Source: a virus | IMG/VR virus record: IMGVR_UViG_3300035665_000160 | Coordinates: 1-32,772 of that record | Direction: 5' to 3' (one strand) | DNA: 32,772 nt | Part shown: piece after piece, positions 1 through 9,059 of the stretch | Layout of the letters: each line of letters starts with the position of its first letter | Numbering within the stretch: the first letter of the stretch is position 1 | Notes under the pieces: model-generated | The model's input: only the letters and a program-made list of their open reading frames with translations | The model's database searches: none | Told to the model about the DNA's origin: nothing | Program-made: the position numbers and the translations under genes

Positions 1-66
1 TACGGTTTGGATGCCGAACAGCTTTTAAATGAAATATTAGACCAAAATTTAAAGAATATAAAATGA
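1..66 (+). CDS. 3' end of HK97 gp10-like tail protein (duplicated contig end)
   Basis: The last 21 codons and stop of the gene that is complete at 32227-32763. The sequence is identical to 32698-32763, so this fragment results from where the circular genome was opened and is not a second gene. The stop overlaps the ATG of the next gene at 63. Confidence 0.95.
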   Translation, partial: YGLDAEQLLNEILDQNLKNIK

Positions 67-75
67 GTATTTTTG
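1..75. repeat. Terminal direct repeat, left copy
   Basis: Bases 1-75 match 32698-32772 exactly. The repeat falls inside coding sequence and reading frame continues through it, as expected for an assembly overlap of a circular or circularly permuted genome. It does not look like a physical terminal repeat or an attachment site. Confidence 0.95.
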
Positions 76-1139
76 CACGTTCACCTTATATAGTAGAAAT
101 ATCCGAAACGGGACAAGACGGTTCTAAATTAGAGGTATTTATTTGGAACGGTACGGGGAGCGCACCAGCTTCGCCAAGTTACACTTTGAGTAAATTAATA
201 CCAGCTTCAAACAACGTAAAGACGTATTACAATATTTCGCCTTACGTTCGTGAGTATATCAGTTGGAATACAAGACAAGAAATTTATAATACTTTTGCCG
301 CAACTGACACAAGTCAATGGTGTAACGTTCAATTAAAAAGGTACAAATTAGACGCTGGTGTTTACACGCTACTTAGTACAAATTCCTACGTAGCCTATGA
401 CGGTTTTGGGTGGTATGAACAAGGATATAATTACACGCCGACCTACGACATATTACACGACGAAGGGACGTTTTTTTATTACTACGATGGCACAAACCCA
501 AGTACAAATTCAAGTAGAAGGGCTGGTCATATAATGGTTAAAACTGCGACAAGCTACAAAGCAAAATATACTAACTTGGCAACGGCTGCTACATTCACAC
601 AAAACTTAACAAACAATTCTATTTTAGACGTTCCTACCGTTTATCAAAATTATTATGCTGGCGGAAATAAATTAGAAATAATAATTAATATTTTAGGTAG
701 TGATGTTACTGTTTGGGAAAGTAATTTTAAACCGTTTGAACTTTGCCGATATACGCCTGTTTTATGCGACTTTGTAAACCGTTACGGGTGTTGGCAAAGG
801 ACTTGGTTTTTCGCTGCGTCTAACGATACCTTTAGCGTTGAAAATACTGAATACAATTTAATGCAGTCAACGTTTCCTAATTACAATACTTTAGAAGGTC
901 AACGTAAGGTGTTTAATACAACTGCAAAACGAAGTATTAAAGTAAACACGGACTGGGTAACTGAAAGCTACAATGATTTGTTGGAGCAGCTAATGACAAG
1001 CGAACGAATATTATTAAACAGTTTACCCGTAAAAATGAACACGAAGTCAACGGAACTATTCAAGAATATAAATCAAAAAATGATTAACTATTCTTTAGAG
1101 TTTGATTTTGCTTTCAATGCTATTAACAACGTAATATGA
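63..1139 (+). CDS. Putative tail structural protein
   Basis: 358 aa protein of no recognised enzyme family. It is rich in Tyr, Asn, Thr and aromatic residues, with a beta-strand-like pattern and no signal peptide or membrane segment, as usual for phage virion proteins. It starts at an ATG overlapping the stop of the gp10-like gene and overlaps the next gene by 4 bp, between tail completion genes and the tape measure gene. A tail-tip or baseplate role is inferred from position only. I recall similar proteins from Flavobacteriia phages, also without an assigned function. Confidence 0.6.
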   Translation: MSIFARSPYIVEISETGQDGSKLEVFIWNGTGSAPASPSYTLSKLIPASNNVKTYYNISPYVREYISWNTRQEIYNTFAATDTSQWCNVQLKRYKLDAGVYTLLSTNSYVAYDGFGWYEQGYNYTPTYDILHDEGTFFYYYDGTNPSTNSSRRAGHIMVKTATSYKAKYTNLATAATFTQNLTNNSILDVPTVYQNYYAGGNKLEIIINILGSDVTVWESNFKPFELCRYTPVLCDFVNRYGCWQRTWFFAASNDTFSVENTEYNLMQSTFPNYNTLEGQRKVFNTTAKRSIKVNTDWVTESYNDLLEQLMTSERILLNSLPVKMNTKSTELFKNINQKMINYSLEFDFAFNAINNVI

Positions 1140-3478
1140 GACAAGTACAAGTATATATTGAAGGACTTAAGATTGAACTATTTGAAGACGAACAAATCAA
1201 TGTTACGTCAAGCGTTCAAAATATTAACGATATTTCAAAAGTATTTACTGACTTTTCTCAGTCGTTTACCGTGCCAGCTTCAACTGTTAACAATCAAATC
1301 TTTAAACACTTTTATCAATCGGATATTGGAGACCCTCAAACGCCTTCAACTTTATTCGACCATAATATAAGACGGAATGCGGTAATAGAAATTGACCTAA
1401 CTACTTTCAGACGTGGTAAAATTCAGATTGAAAAAGCTAACATAAAAAACGGTCATGCTGAAAACTACCAACTAACTTTTTATGGTGAAATACGAACGTT
1501 AAAAGATTTGTTTGGCGAAGATAAATTGAACTTATTAGATTTAAGTTCTTTTGAATTTGCTTTTACGGGTACTGAAATATATAATAGAATAACGGATTTA
1601 GCAACCGATTACGATGTTAGATACCCTTTAATTGCAAGTAACCGAGTTTGGGAATATAGGCAAGGCACTGAAAACGTTGCACAAAACGCTCATGCAATAC
1701 AATACGATGAGTTATTTCCAGCAATTAAAATAACACGATTATTTCAAGCAATTGCAAACGATTACGGGGTTACTTTTACGGGAACTTTTCTAAGCGATTC
1801 ACGATTTAACCAAGTATTTTTGTACGGTAAAAACACGAACGAATATACTTTTTTAACTGAAAGTACAGACGTAGTAATAGACCAAGTAACAGCAACGGTA
1901 ATAGGGGATAACACTTTACCAAACCCAGGCGATTTAACATATACGGATATTTACCAAGACGAAATAAATGTATTATTTGCACAAGACGTTCAATTTAGTG
2001 TTATTAGTTTTCAAGTATTAAATCAATCAGCGGTTGGAACTTGGTATATTGACGTATTTCAAGACGGTAATTTTTATCAATCTATTGAAGGAAACACAAC
2101 GGGCGTTTTTGGTAATGTAAGTTTTCAAAATGTTTCAGGATTAGACACAACTTTGACTTTCAAAATGAAAGCCACTGCTCCTATGAATATTGATATGTTA
2201 ATCAATTACCAAATAACGGGAGTAAACGGATTAAGTAATTACGCACAAATAAGCACGGTACAAACTGTATTAGCTGGTAACGTAAGCATTAATTCTACTT
2301 TGCCCGATATGAAGGTATCGGATTTCTTTTCAGGCGTTTTAAAAGAATTTAATTGTACTTGCGTAGCTACTTCAGAAAACACTTTTGAAATACTACCTTT
2401 AGAAGATTGGTATAGTCAAGGGGCTATTGTAGACATTACACAATATACCGATATTGATTCAATAGATATTGAACGCATTAAACTTTATAAAAAAATAGCG
2501 TTTAAATATCAGCAATCCGAAAGTTTTGTTAACCGTAATTTCTTTAAAATAAGTAACTCGGAATACGGAAACATGGAGTATCAATTTGCCTACGATGGCG
2601 ATGAGTATGCAATAGAAGTTCCGTTTGAAAATTTATTATTTGCACGGTCAACGCATTCTTCAGGCGACTATGCTATTTTCGGTTATACGCTAAATGAAAG
2701 CTTTAACGCTTATACACCTAAACCGATGCTGCTTTATTTGTACGGTGAAAGCAATGATTTAAGCGCACACCCTATTAAATTTTACGACGGTACTACGTAT
2801 CAGGATATAGATTCATTTGCTTTATTTGGTCAAGACCTTACTTACCAAAATACGAAATATAGTTTAAACTTCGGTGCTGAAAATTCAGTAATACATTTAG
2901 AAACAATACAACAAGGTTTATATGCTGAATATTATTTTCCGTATTTAGTTAACTTGTTTAATTTAAAAAATAGATTAGTCAACGTTAAAACGAACTTACC
3001 TATTTCTTTACTGACTAACTTACAACTAAATGACCGTCTTATTATAAGAGATAAAAGGTACATTATAAACGAAATGAAAAGCAACTTAACTACAGGTCAA
3101 GTAGATTTTAGTTTGTATTTAGATTTCAGACCTTTGACAAGTGGTAAACCTTACGTTCCGTCTTTTGATGCTCAATGTTTAAATGTTCCTATTAACTTCG
3201 TTAACGGTGCGGTAAGCGCTACTATTACAACAACTTTTGGAGGTGTTACAATTACACCAAGCACAATAACGAGCAGTCAAACAATAGTTGTTTGTATTCC
3301 TGAAAACACGAACACGCCATCTTTTATTTTAGCTGAAAATTCAGATGTTTTAATTACTGAAGAATTTCAAAACTTAATAACGGAAAATTCAGCGGTGCAA
3401 GTTATTACTTTAACAGTTACGTACACTTTAAGCAACGGTCAACAAGTGGCAAATCAAATTCAAATATTACAACAATGA
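1136..3478 (+). CDS. Large tail/baseplate-type structural protein
   Basis: 780 aa, the longest protein in the window. It is largely beta-rich and lacks membrane segments and recognisable catalytic motifs. The C-terminal ~95 residues form a Thr/Val/Ile-rich, Ig-like stretch containing a short internal duplication of the kind LITEE/LITEN (around residues 745-755). The gene overlaps its upstream neighbour (ATGA) and lies directly before the small gene at 3475 and the tape measure gene. Size and location suggest a tail tip, baseplate or host-contact protein. Having such a protein upstream of the tape measure gene is the reverse of the order in lambda-like phages. Function is inferred, not shown. 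Confidence 0.6.
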   Translation: MRQVQVYIEGLKIELFEDEQINVTSSVQNINDISKVFTDFSQSFTVPASTVNNQIFKHFYQSDIGDPQTPSTLFDHNIRRNAVIEIDLTTFRRGKIQIEKANIKNGHAENYQLTFYGEIRTLKDLFGEDKLNLLDLSSFEFAFTGTEIYNRITDLATDYDVRYPLIASNRVWEYRQGTENVAQNAHAIQYDELFPAIKITRLFQAIANDYGVTFTGTFLSDSRFNQVFLYGKNTNEYTFLTESTDVVIDQVTATVIGDNTLPNPGDLTYTDIYQDEINVLFAQDVQFSVISFQVLNQSAVGTWYIDVFQDGNFYQSIEGNTTGVFGNVSFQNVSGLDTTLTFKMKATAPMNIDMLINYQITGVNGLSNYAQISTVQTVLAGNVSINSTLPDMKVSDFFSGVLKEFNCTCVATSENTFEILPLEDWYSQGAIVDITQYTDIDSIDIERIKLYKKIAFKYQQSESFVNRNFFKISNSEYGNMEYQFAYDGDEYAIEVPFENLLFARSTHSSGDYAIFGYTLNESFNAYTPKPMLLYLYGESNDLSAHPIKFYDGTTYQDIDSFALFGQDLTYQNTKYSLNFGAENSVIHLETIQQGLYAEYYFPYLVNLFNLKNRLVNVKTNLPISLLTNLQLNDRLIIRDKRYIINEMKSNLTTGQVDFSLYLDFRPLTSGKPYVPSFDAQCLNVPINFVNGAVSATITTTFGGVTITPSTITSSQTIVVCIPENTNTPSFILAENSDVLITEEFQNLITENSAVQVITLTVTYTLSNGQQVANQIQILQQ

Positions 3479-3636
3479 TTCAATTAATTTTAGAACTATT
3501 AAAAGCTGACGATTTCTTCGGGGTTAGTGAAATAGTAGATGTGGCGAAAGGAAAACACGAACTAACGGACAATATTAAAAAGATTTATAAACAAGAAAAG
3601 CGTAAACAATGGCTGAAAAAAGAACGATTGAATTAG
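3475..3636 (+). CDS. Small protein upstream of tape measure
   Basis: 53 aa. The ATG overlaps the preceding stop (ATGA) and the 3' end overlaps the tape measure start by 28 bp. The N-terminal third is hydrophobic and acidic (MIQLILELLKADDF), the rest a highly charged, Lys-rich helix. No other coding sequence explains 3479-3608, and the tight coupling on both sides suggests a real gene. Its place before the tape measure gene suggests a tail-assembly role, but the sequence does not show one. Confidence 0.55.
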   Translation: MIQLILELLKADDFFGVSEIVDVAKGKHELTDNIKKIYKQEKRKQWLKKERLN

Positions 3637-5768
3637 AAATACAAGACAATAGCAAAAGTTTAAAAGCGCAATATAGGGAAGCCGTACAAGAACTTCAAAA
3701 ACTTTCTGCGACATACGGTGAAACAAGCGAACAAGCGGTAAAAGCCGCAAGGGCAGCCGCTGAATTAAAAGACCAAATCGAATTCAGTAAGGACTTAATC
3801 AAAGGTTTTAATCCTGATGCTAAATTTCAAGCTGTTGAGGGTGCTGTAAATGGCGTAATGAATGGCTTCCAAGCGTTTACGGGTGGCATGGCTTTATTAG
3901 GTGTTGAAAGCGACAAAGTAGAAGAAGCACTTTTGAAAGTACAAAGTGTAATGGCTTTAACGCAAGGTATTAATGGAGTAATGCAAGCGGGCGATGCTTT
4001 CAAAGTTTTAGGTGCAAGTGCTAAGGCTGCGTTGAGTGGTATTAGAACGGGTATTGCTGCGACGGGAATAGGTTTATTTGTTGTTGCTTTGGGTACTGTT
4101 GTCGCATATTGGGACGATATTAAGGCGGCTGTAAGCGGTGTTTCAGACGAACAAAAGAAACTAAATAAAGAATCAGCAAAAAATGCTGCTACGGCAAAAG
4201 AAACTTACGAAAGTTTTGAGTTACAAGAAAATTCATTAAGGCTTCAAGGCAAAACTGAAAAGCAAATTTTAAAGTTAAAAATAGATAAGTTAGATGCTTC
4301 AATAAAAACAACTGAAGCAGATATTGAAAGACTTGAAAAAACGTCAAAATTAGAAATAGCAGCTGCGGAACGAAACCAAGAATTTGCCAAGTCTATTATT
4401 CGACTTGGATTAGAGGGTTCGGTGGCGCTTATGCGAGCGTTAGTTTTGCCTTTAGATGCTGTTATATTAGCGGCTAATTCAGTTGCTGAAGTATTAGGTA
4501 TTACTTCTATTCAAGTTCCTTATATAAATGGCTTGTTAACAGATTTAACAACGGCTGGTGCGGATTTTTTATCGGGTTTATTATTTGATCCAGAAGCGGT
4601 AAAAGCTGAAAGCGATGCTACTATAAAAGAAGCAAAACGTGGTTTAGCACAAATGAAGTCCGATAGGCAAGGTTTTGAATTACAATTAAAACAAGACGAC
4701 CAACAAAACACGCAAGACCGTGTAAATACAGAAAGGGGCGCAGCGCAAGAGCAAATAGATATTACCCGTAAAATGGAAGAAGAAAAAAACCGTTTGATGC
4801 AAGAAGGTCGTGCAAAAGATTTAGATGCGCTACGGATAAAATATAAATACGAACAAGAAGAAGCGGACAAAAACTTTAAAGAGGGTAAACTTAAAAAAGC
4901 TGATTACGATAAGTTAACTAATCAAATGACCGAAAGTAAAAGGTTAGATGACAAAGCGGTTAATGACAAGTACGATAAAATAGAAAAAGACGCACGAGAT
5001 TTAAAGTTAAAAGAACAAATAAAAGCGCAAGACGAACAATGGTACGCTTTACAAAAAATTAAAAATTCTCAAAAAGAACAAGAACTTTTAGATTTACAAA
5101 TAGCATACGATAAAGAATATGAAGCAGCGTTAAATAACACTGAATTACAAAAAGAATTAACAAGAAAATTCAATAAAGATTCAGCTGCTATAAATGAAAA
5201 ATACCGTAAAGAAGAAGCTGCAAAAGAAATAGAAGCGGCAAAGGCTGTTCGCGAACAAAAACAAGCTATACAAAATCAAGGTATTGAATTAGCATTAGAA
5301 GGTGTTCAATTAATTAAAAATGTTTTTGAAAAAAGTAAAGGTGTTCAAAAAGCGGCTGTTATAGCTGAAAGTGCAATTGGTATTGCAAAAATGATTATAT
5401 CAAATAAATTGGCAAACGCTGGAGCCTTGGCAACCCCTCAAGCAATTGCAACAAGTGGAGCGGCAGCGGCTCCTGTAATTGCTTTAAATAATATTTCTAC
5501 AGGAATAGGAATAGCGGCAAATATAGCGGCAACTGCAAAAGCATTAAAAAGTTTAGGTGGTGGTTCCGCTCCAAATGCACCAGCTGGTAGTGGTGGCGGC
5601 GGCGGTGTTGCTGCACCTATGACTGCAAACTTTAACACAATCGGATCGAGCGGAATTAATCAACTTGCACAATTACAACAAACACCAACACAAGCATATG
5701 TAGTTAGTGGCGAAGTAACAAGCGCACAAGCACTGGATAGAAATAGAGTACAAAACGCAACACTTTAA
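3609..5768 (+). CDS. Tape measure protein
   Basis: 719 aa. The tape measure protein extends through the tail tube and sets tail length. The N-terminal part is helical, with a hydrophobic Gly/Ala-rich segment at about 146-167 (ATGIGLFVVALGTVVAYW) typical of the family. It is followed by a second hydrophobic stretch near 265-300, a long charged coiled coil at about 370-560 rich in Lys, Glu and Gln, and an Ala/Gly-rich C-terminus with a poly-Gly run near residue 662. At the known ~1.5 angstrom per residue this predicts a tail of roughly 110 nm if all of it is helical and unprocessed. The start at 3609 lies inside the small upstream gene. Confidence 0.88.
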   Translation: MAEKRTIELEIQDNSKSLKAQYREAVQELQKLSATYGETSEQAVKAARAAAELKDQIEFSKDLIKGFNPDAKFQAVEGAVNGVMNGFQAFTGGMALLGVESDKVEEALLKVQSVMALTQGINGVMQAGDAFKVLGASAKAALSGIRTGIAATGIGLFVVALGTVVAYWDDIKAAVSGVSDEQKKLNKESAKNAATAKETYESFELQENSLRLQGKTEKQILKLKIDKLDASIKTTEADIERLEKTSKLEIAAAERNQEFAKSIIRLGLEGSVALMRALVLPLDAVILAANSVAEVLGITSIQVPYINGLLTDLTTAGADFLSGLLFDPEAVKAESDATIKEAKRGLAQMKSDRQGFELQLKQDDQQNTQDRVNTERGAAQEQIDITRKMEEEKNRLMQEGRAKDLDALRIKYKYEQEEADKNFKEGKLKKADYDKLTNQMTESKRLDDKAVNDKYDKIEKDARDLKLKEQIKAQDEQWYALQKIKNSQKEQELLDLQIAYDKEYEAALNNTELQKELTRKFNKDSAAINEKYRKEEAAKEIEAAKAVREQKQAIQNQGIELALEGVQLIKNVFEKSKGVQKAAVIAESAIGIAKMIISNKLANAGALATPQAIATSGAAAAPVIALNNISTGIGIAANIAATAKALKSLGGGSAPNAPAGSGGGGGVAAPMTANFNTIGSSGINQLAQLQQTPTQAYVVSGEVTSAQALDRNRVQNATL

Positions 5769-5779
5769 GTTAATGAATT

Positions 5780-6382
5780 ATGGCAAAAGTTGAAATAATA
5801 GAATTACTGATTGATGAGACAAAGGAAGAAATGGGTATTAATGCCGTTTCGGTTGTTGAATCACCAGCGATTGAAGAAAATTTTGTAGCGTTACAAAAAC
5901 ACGAAGTCGAACTAAAAGAGGTCGATACTGAAAAAAGAATCTTAATGGGTGCGGCTTTAATTCCTAACAAACAGATATACCGTAAAAACAAAGATAAAGA
6001 GTTCTACATTTACTTTAGTGAGGACACGGTACGTAAGGCTTCTGAACTTTTTTTAATGCGTTCTAATCAAAACAATGCAACGTACGAACACGAGCGAAAA
6101 ATGCTTGAAGGGATGAGTGTTGTTGAAAGTTGGATAATTGAAGATGAAAAGACGGATAAAAGCCGATTGTACGGATTTAGTTTACCTAAAGGAACGTGGA
6201 TGATTTCAATGAAAGTAAACAATGACGAAGTTTGGCAAAAGGTAAAAGACGGTGAGGTAAAAGGATTTTCAATAGAAGGTTATTTTGTGGATAAATACGA
6301 TATGAGTTCACACGAAAACGAATTGTTAATACAGAAATTAAAAGACTTAATTAATAAATATGAAAACACCAACGAAAAGTAA
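5780..6382 (+). CDS. XkdF-type prohead maturation protease
   Basis: 200 aa, resembling the XkdF family of putative phage serine proteases, which belong to the herpesvirus-assemblin-like prohead proteases. Visible features are the N-terminal VSVVESPAI motif (residues 23-31), a His in the YEHE motif (H104), a Ser in VVESW (S117) and the conserved GFSIEG near 162-167. These fit the His/Ser catalytic arrangement of the family. It would cleave scaffold and capsid precursors during head assembly. It opens the head module 11 bp after the tape measure gene, and its last 23 bp overlap the small Cys-rich gene. Confidence 0.82.
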   Translation: MAKVEIIELLIDETKEEMGINAVSVVESPAIEENFVALQKHEVELKEVDTEKRILMGAALIPNKQIYRKNKDKEFYIYFSEDTVRKASELFLMRSNQNNATYEHERKMLEGMSVVESWIIEDEKTDKSRLYGFSLPKGTWMISMKVNNDEVWQKVKDGEVKGFSIEGYFVDKYDMSSHENELLIQKLKDLINKYENTNEK

Positions 6383-6521
6383 AACAAGTCCTAAAGGCGG
6401 TAAACGTGGTTGCCTATGTAAAGACGGTAAATACGATTCTAAATGCTGCAACGGGGACTTACAAAATCAAGGTATAGGGAGTTTAGTAAATCAAGGTACT
6501 TCTACAATAGTACATTTATAA
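6360..6521 (+). CDS. Small Cys-rich protein
   Basis: 53 aa. A Lys-rich N-terminus is followed by a Cys cluster (GCLCKDG and SKCC, four Cys within 13 residues) and then NQGIGSL. I recall similar short Cys-rich proteins beside head genes in Bacteroidota phages. The cluster could bind a metal. The start lies inside the 3' end of the protease gene, a coupling that supports its being expressed. Function unknown. Confidence 0.6.
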   Translation: MKTPTKSKTSPKGGKRGCLCKDGKYDSKCCNGDLQNQGIGSLVNQGTSTIVHL

Positions 6522-6558
6522 AAAAGGAACAATTAAAAAACCAATAAGTTAATAAGCT

Positions 6559-6969
6559 ATGATAAACAATATTTTAAAGAAAATCGAAAAGGCTAACGAA
6601 GTTGAATCTTCAAAAGTTGAATTAGCAAAACACGAAATTAATTTGGCGTTAGCCGATGAATTAAAATCTACGGTTAAAGTTTTTCAAGGTCAAGTTGCTA
6701 CATACGGAAAACATAAAGACGTTATTGTAAAATCAATTAACGCTATGAAAGCAGCTTCTGAAGCTATAAAAACAAATAAAGATTTAGGTAAAAAGAATCT
6801 TGCAACTGCTCAAAAATTTAGAGCGCAATTAGATAAATTAGCTAAAGAACTTGGTGTTAATTTACAAGGTTCTGAACCAGATAAATTATTAACTGAATTG
6901 TTTAATTTGTCTACGGACGTTTCAGACAATATCGAAGAAGCTTTACGAGCATTAACTACACTTAAATAA
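6559..6969 (+). CDS. Helical protein, possible scaffold component
   Basis: 136 aa, almost entirely predicted helix, rich in Lys, Glu, Ala and Leu, with heptad-like spacing. No Cys and no membrane segment. It lies between the protease and a second charged, coiled-coil protein just upstream of the capsid genes, where scaffolding proteins are usually encoded. The role is inferred from position and composition. It starts after a 37 bp A-rich spacer with no Shine-Dalgarno site. Confidence 0.55.
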   Translation: MINNILKKIEKANEVESSKVELAKHEINLALADELKSTVKVFQGQVATYGKHKDVIVKSINAMKAASEAIKTNKDLGKKNLATAQKFRAQLDKLAKELGVNLQGSEPDKLLTELFNLSTDVSDNIEEALRALTTLK

Positions 6970-6975
6970 ATAAAA

Positions 6976-7551
6976 ATGAAAAATAGCCTAATCAATCAAA
7001 TTAAAACTTTACTCGGTATGGAAGTAAAGTTAGAAACAATGAAACTATCGGACGGTGTTACAGTTTTAGAAGCTGAAATGTTTGAAGCTGGAAACGAGGT
7101 TTTCGTAGTTACTGAAGATGAACAAAAAATAGCTTTGCCAATAGGTGAATACGAAATGGAAGACGGACGTATTTTGGTAGTAGTAGAAGAAGGAATAATT
7201 TCTGAAATCAAAGAGAAAGAAGAAGAAGAAGAAGAAATGCCTGAAGAAGCACCTATCGAAGAAGAAGCGAAGAAAGAACAAGAAATGGAAACGGCAAAAG
7301 CTGCGCCTAAAAAGATTGTAGAAAGCATGATCAAAGAATCTTTCTTTTCTGAAATTGAAGCGCTTAAAAACGAGAACAACGAGCTAAAAGCTGAATTATC
7401 TAAACTAAAAGAAACTAAAGAAGTTGAACTTTCAGAAGTTAAACCGATTTCTTTTAACCCTGAAAACGAAAACACGAACGATTCTATTAAGTTAAGTGCA
7501 AAAAGACAACGCACTACTATGGATTCAATACTTGAAAAATTAAATAAATAA
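6976..7551 (+). CDS. Probable capsid scaffolding protein
   Basis: 191 aa in three parts. The first (about 1-75) is beta-like and resembles a small folded domain. The second is a very acidic linker (about 77-105) with runs of Glu. The third is a coiled coil (about 110-145), followed by a basic C-terminal tail (SAKRQRTTM). Acidic, coiled-coil-rich proteins encoded between the prohead protease and the major capsid protein are typically scaffolds that the protease degrades. The basic C-terminus would suit capsid binding. The long antisense ORF across this gene is a shadow of the Glu-rich coding strand. Confidence 0.62.
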   Translation: MKNSLINQIKTLLGMEVKLETMKLSDGVTVLEAEMFEAGNEVFVVTEDEQKIALPIGEYEMEDGRILVVVEEGIISEIKEKEEEEEEMPEEAPIEEEAKKEQEMETAKAAPKKIVESMIKESFFSEIEALKNENNELKAELSKLKETKEVELSEVKPISFNPENENTNDSIKLSAKRQRTTMDSILEKLNK

Positions 7552-7571
7552 TTAACTAAATACAAAAAAAA

Positions 7572-7994
7572 ATGAGTACAACTTACAACTTTGTATCTAA
7601 CGACGTAACAAGACAAGTAGGTCTTGTTGAAACGTTGACTGGTGCAACAACTTTGACTGCTGAAGATTCAGACAAGTCATTTTATTTAAACGCTGCTGCT
7701 GGAGCGCAAATTACTTTGCCAGCGGTTGCTACTTCTGCGGGTTTTAGATATCGTTTCACGGTAGCTGCATTATTTGCTACTACTGCTTGGACTATCAAAG
7801 CTGCTACAAACAAAATTCAAGGTGGTGTTATTGTTAATTCAGTAAACGTTCCTGGTGCTGACGAAAACACGATTACTTTTTCTGCTTCCGCGGACACTAT
7901 CGGAGATTTCGTTGAATTGAATTGTGACGGTACAAACTGGTATGTTTTCGGATTGGGAACTGCTGCGGGTGCAATTACATTAACTGCTGTTTAA
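7572..7994 (+). CDS. Head decoration/head-fibre-type protein
   Basis: 140 aa, Ala/Thr-rich and beta-rich. It contains the pattern TLTAEDSDKSFYLNAAAGAQ (residues 27-46) followed by ITLPAV, seen in phage head-fibre and decoration proteins. It lies between the putative scaffold and the major capsid gene. The ATG is preceded by a run of nine A's, typical of initiation without Shine-Dalgarno in Bacteroidota. Likely displayed on the capsid surface. The related phrase 'ADANKIIKVDNNSANDLRIP' occurs in the protein at 12619, so the two may share a fold. Confidence 0.68.
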   Translation: MSTTYNFVSNDVTRQVGLVETLTGATTLTAEDSDKSFYLNAAAGAQITLPAVATSAGFRYRFTVAALFATTAWTIKAATNKIQGGVIVNSVNVPGADENTITFSASADTIGDFVELNCDGTNWYVFGLGTAAGAITLTAV

Positions 7995-8015
7995 TTAAAA
8001 TAAAAATATTATAAA

Positions 8016-8984
8016 ATGGAAAAAATTAATTTAAGTACAAGTACAAATATCACTACTACCTATGCTGGTGAATTTGCTGGTAAGTACATCGCTGCTGCTA
8101 TCTTAAGCGCACCGACATTGGAGCAAGGTGGTATGACTATTCACCCTAACGTGAAATTCAAACAAGTAATTCAACGAGTAGCTACGGATGATTTAATTCG
8201 TAACGCTTCATGTGACTTTGACGCTTCTTCTACGGTTACGTTAACTGAAAGAATTTTACAACCTGAGGAGTATCAAATAAATTTACAATTGTGTAAAAAA
8301 GATTTTCATCAGACTTGGCAGGCGATTGAAATGGGTTACTCTGCATTTGATGTAATGCCTAAATCGTTTACTGATTTCTTAATTGCACACGTAGCTGAAA
8401 AAGTAGCTGCTAATATGGAAACTTCTATTTGGCAAGGTGTTAACGCTACACAAGGTCAATTTGCTGGAATCATGACACAATTAACTACTGACGCTTCTTT
8501 GCCAGCTGCACAAGAGGTAACGGGAACTACTGTTGATGCTTCTAACGTTATTGCACAAATTGGTTCAATCGTTGACGCTATACCAACAAGACTTTACGGA
8601 CAACCTGATTTAAAATTGTATCTTTCTTCTAACATCGTTAGAGCTTACATTCGTGCTTTGGGTGGATTTGGTGCAAGCGGTTTAGGTGCTAACGGTACAA
8701 ATAACTTGGGTACACAATGGTACACTAACGGGTCACTTTCTTTTGACGGTTTACCAATATTCCTTGCTAACGGTTTAGCTAATAACACTGGTTTAGCTTC
8801 TCAAAGTTCTAACCTACATTTTGCGACAGGACTGCTTAATGATATGAATAACGTGTCTTTGATAGACATGTCGCCAATTGACGGAAGTATGAATGTACGT
8901 GTAGTAATGAGATTTACGGGTGACGTTAAATACGGATTCGCTGAAGATGTAGTTACATACGGAATCGTTAACTCGGCTAACTAA
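8016..8984 (+). CDS. Major capsid protein
   Basis: 322 aa, the usual size for an HK97-fold capsid protein without a cleaved delta domain. The mid-region (ILQPEEYQINLQLCKKDF, about residues 79-96) and the A-domain-like C-terminal half (LKLYLSSNIVRAYIRALGG, about 203-221, with VVMRFTGDVKYGFAEDVVTYG near the end) look like capsid families of Bacteroidota phages. It follows protease, scaffold and decoration genes and is followed by a strong terminator at 9006-9036. No ortholog search could be done, but context and pattern agree well. Confidence 0.88.
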   Translation: MEKINLSTSTNITTTYAGEFAGKYIAAAILSAPTLEQGGMTIHPNVKFKQVIQRVATDDLIRNASCDFDASSTVTLTERILQPEEYQINLQLCKKDFHQTWQAIEMGYSAFDVMPKSFTDFLIAHVAEKVAANMETSIWQGVNATQGQFAGIMTQLTTDASLPAAQEVTGTTVDASNVIAQIGSIVDAIPTRLYGQPDLKLYLSSNIVRAYIRALGGFGASGLGANGTNNLGTQWYTNGSLSFDGLPIFLANGLANNTGLASQSSNLHFATGLLNDMNNVSLIDMSPIDGSMNVRVVMRFTGDVKYGFAEDVVTYGIVNSAN

Positions 8985-9005
8985 AAAACCAAAAACTATA
9001 AATAA

Positions 9006-9036
9006 GGGTGGTGCAATATACACCACCTTTTTTTTT
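9006..9036 (+). terminator. Rho-independent terminator after major capsid gene
   Basis: GGTGGTG (9007-9013) pairs perfectly with CACCACC (9021-9027) across a 7-nt loop, followed by nine T's. It lies 21 bp after the capsid stop codon and would end or reduce transcription before the tail tube gene. Confidence 0.9.
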
Positions 9037-9059
9037 GTTAAACTTTAAAAAATAATAAA

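Noticed and set aside
1-75. End repeat as a phage attachment site or physical terminal repeat
   Set aside because: It is inside coding sequence with continuous frames and no integrase gene is present. An assembly overlap of a circular genome explains it.
1158-1370. Out-of-frame 70-codon ORF inside the large tail protein gene
   Set aside because: Fully contained in another frame of a well-supported gene, with no coupling or recognisable product.
4520-4870. Antisense ORF inside the tape measure gene
   Set aside because: Shadow of the Lys/Glu/Gln-rich coiled coil on the sense strand.
6996-7616. Long antisense ORF (206 aa, Ser/Phe-rich) opposite the probable scaffold gene
   Set aside because: It is the complement of a Glu/Lys-rich coding region, which gives Ser/Phe-rich open frames. 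The sense frame has a coherent scaffold-like sequence and fits the neighbouring gene spacing.
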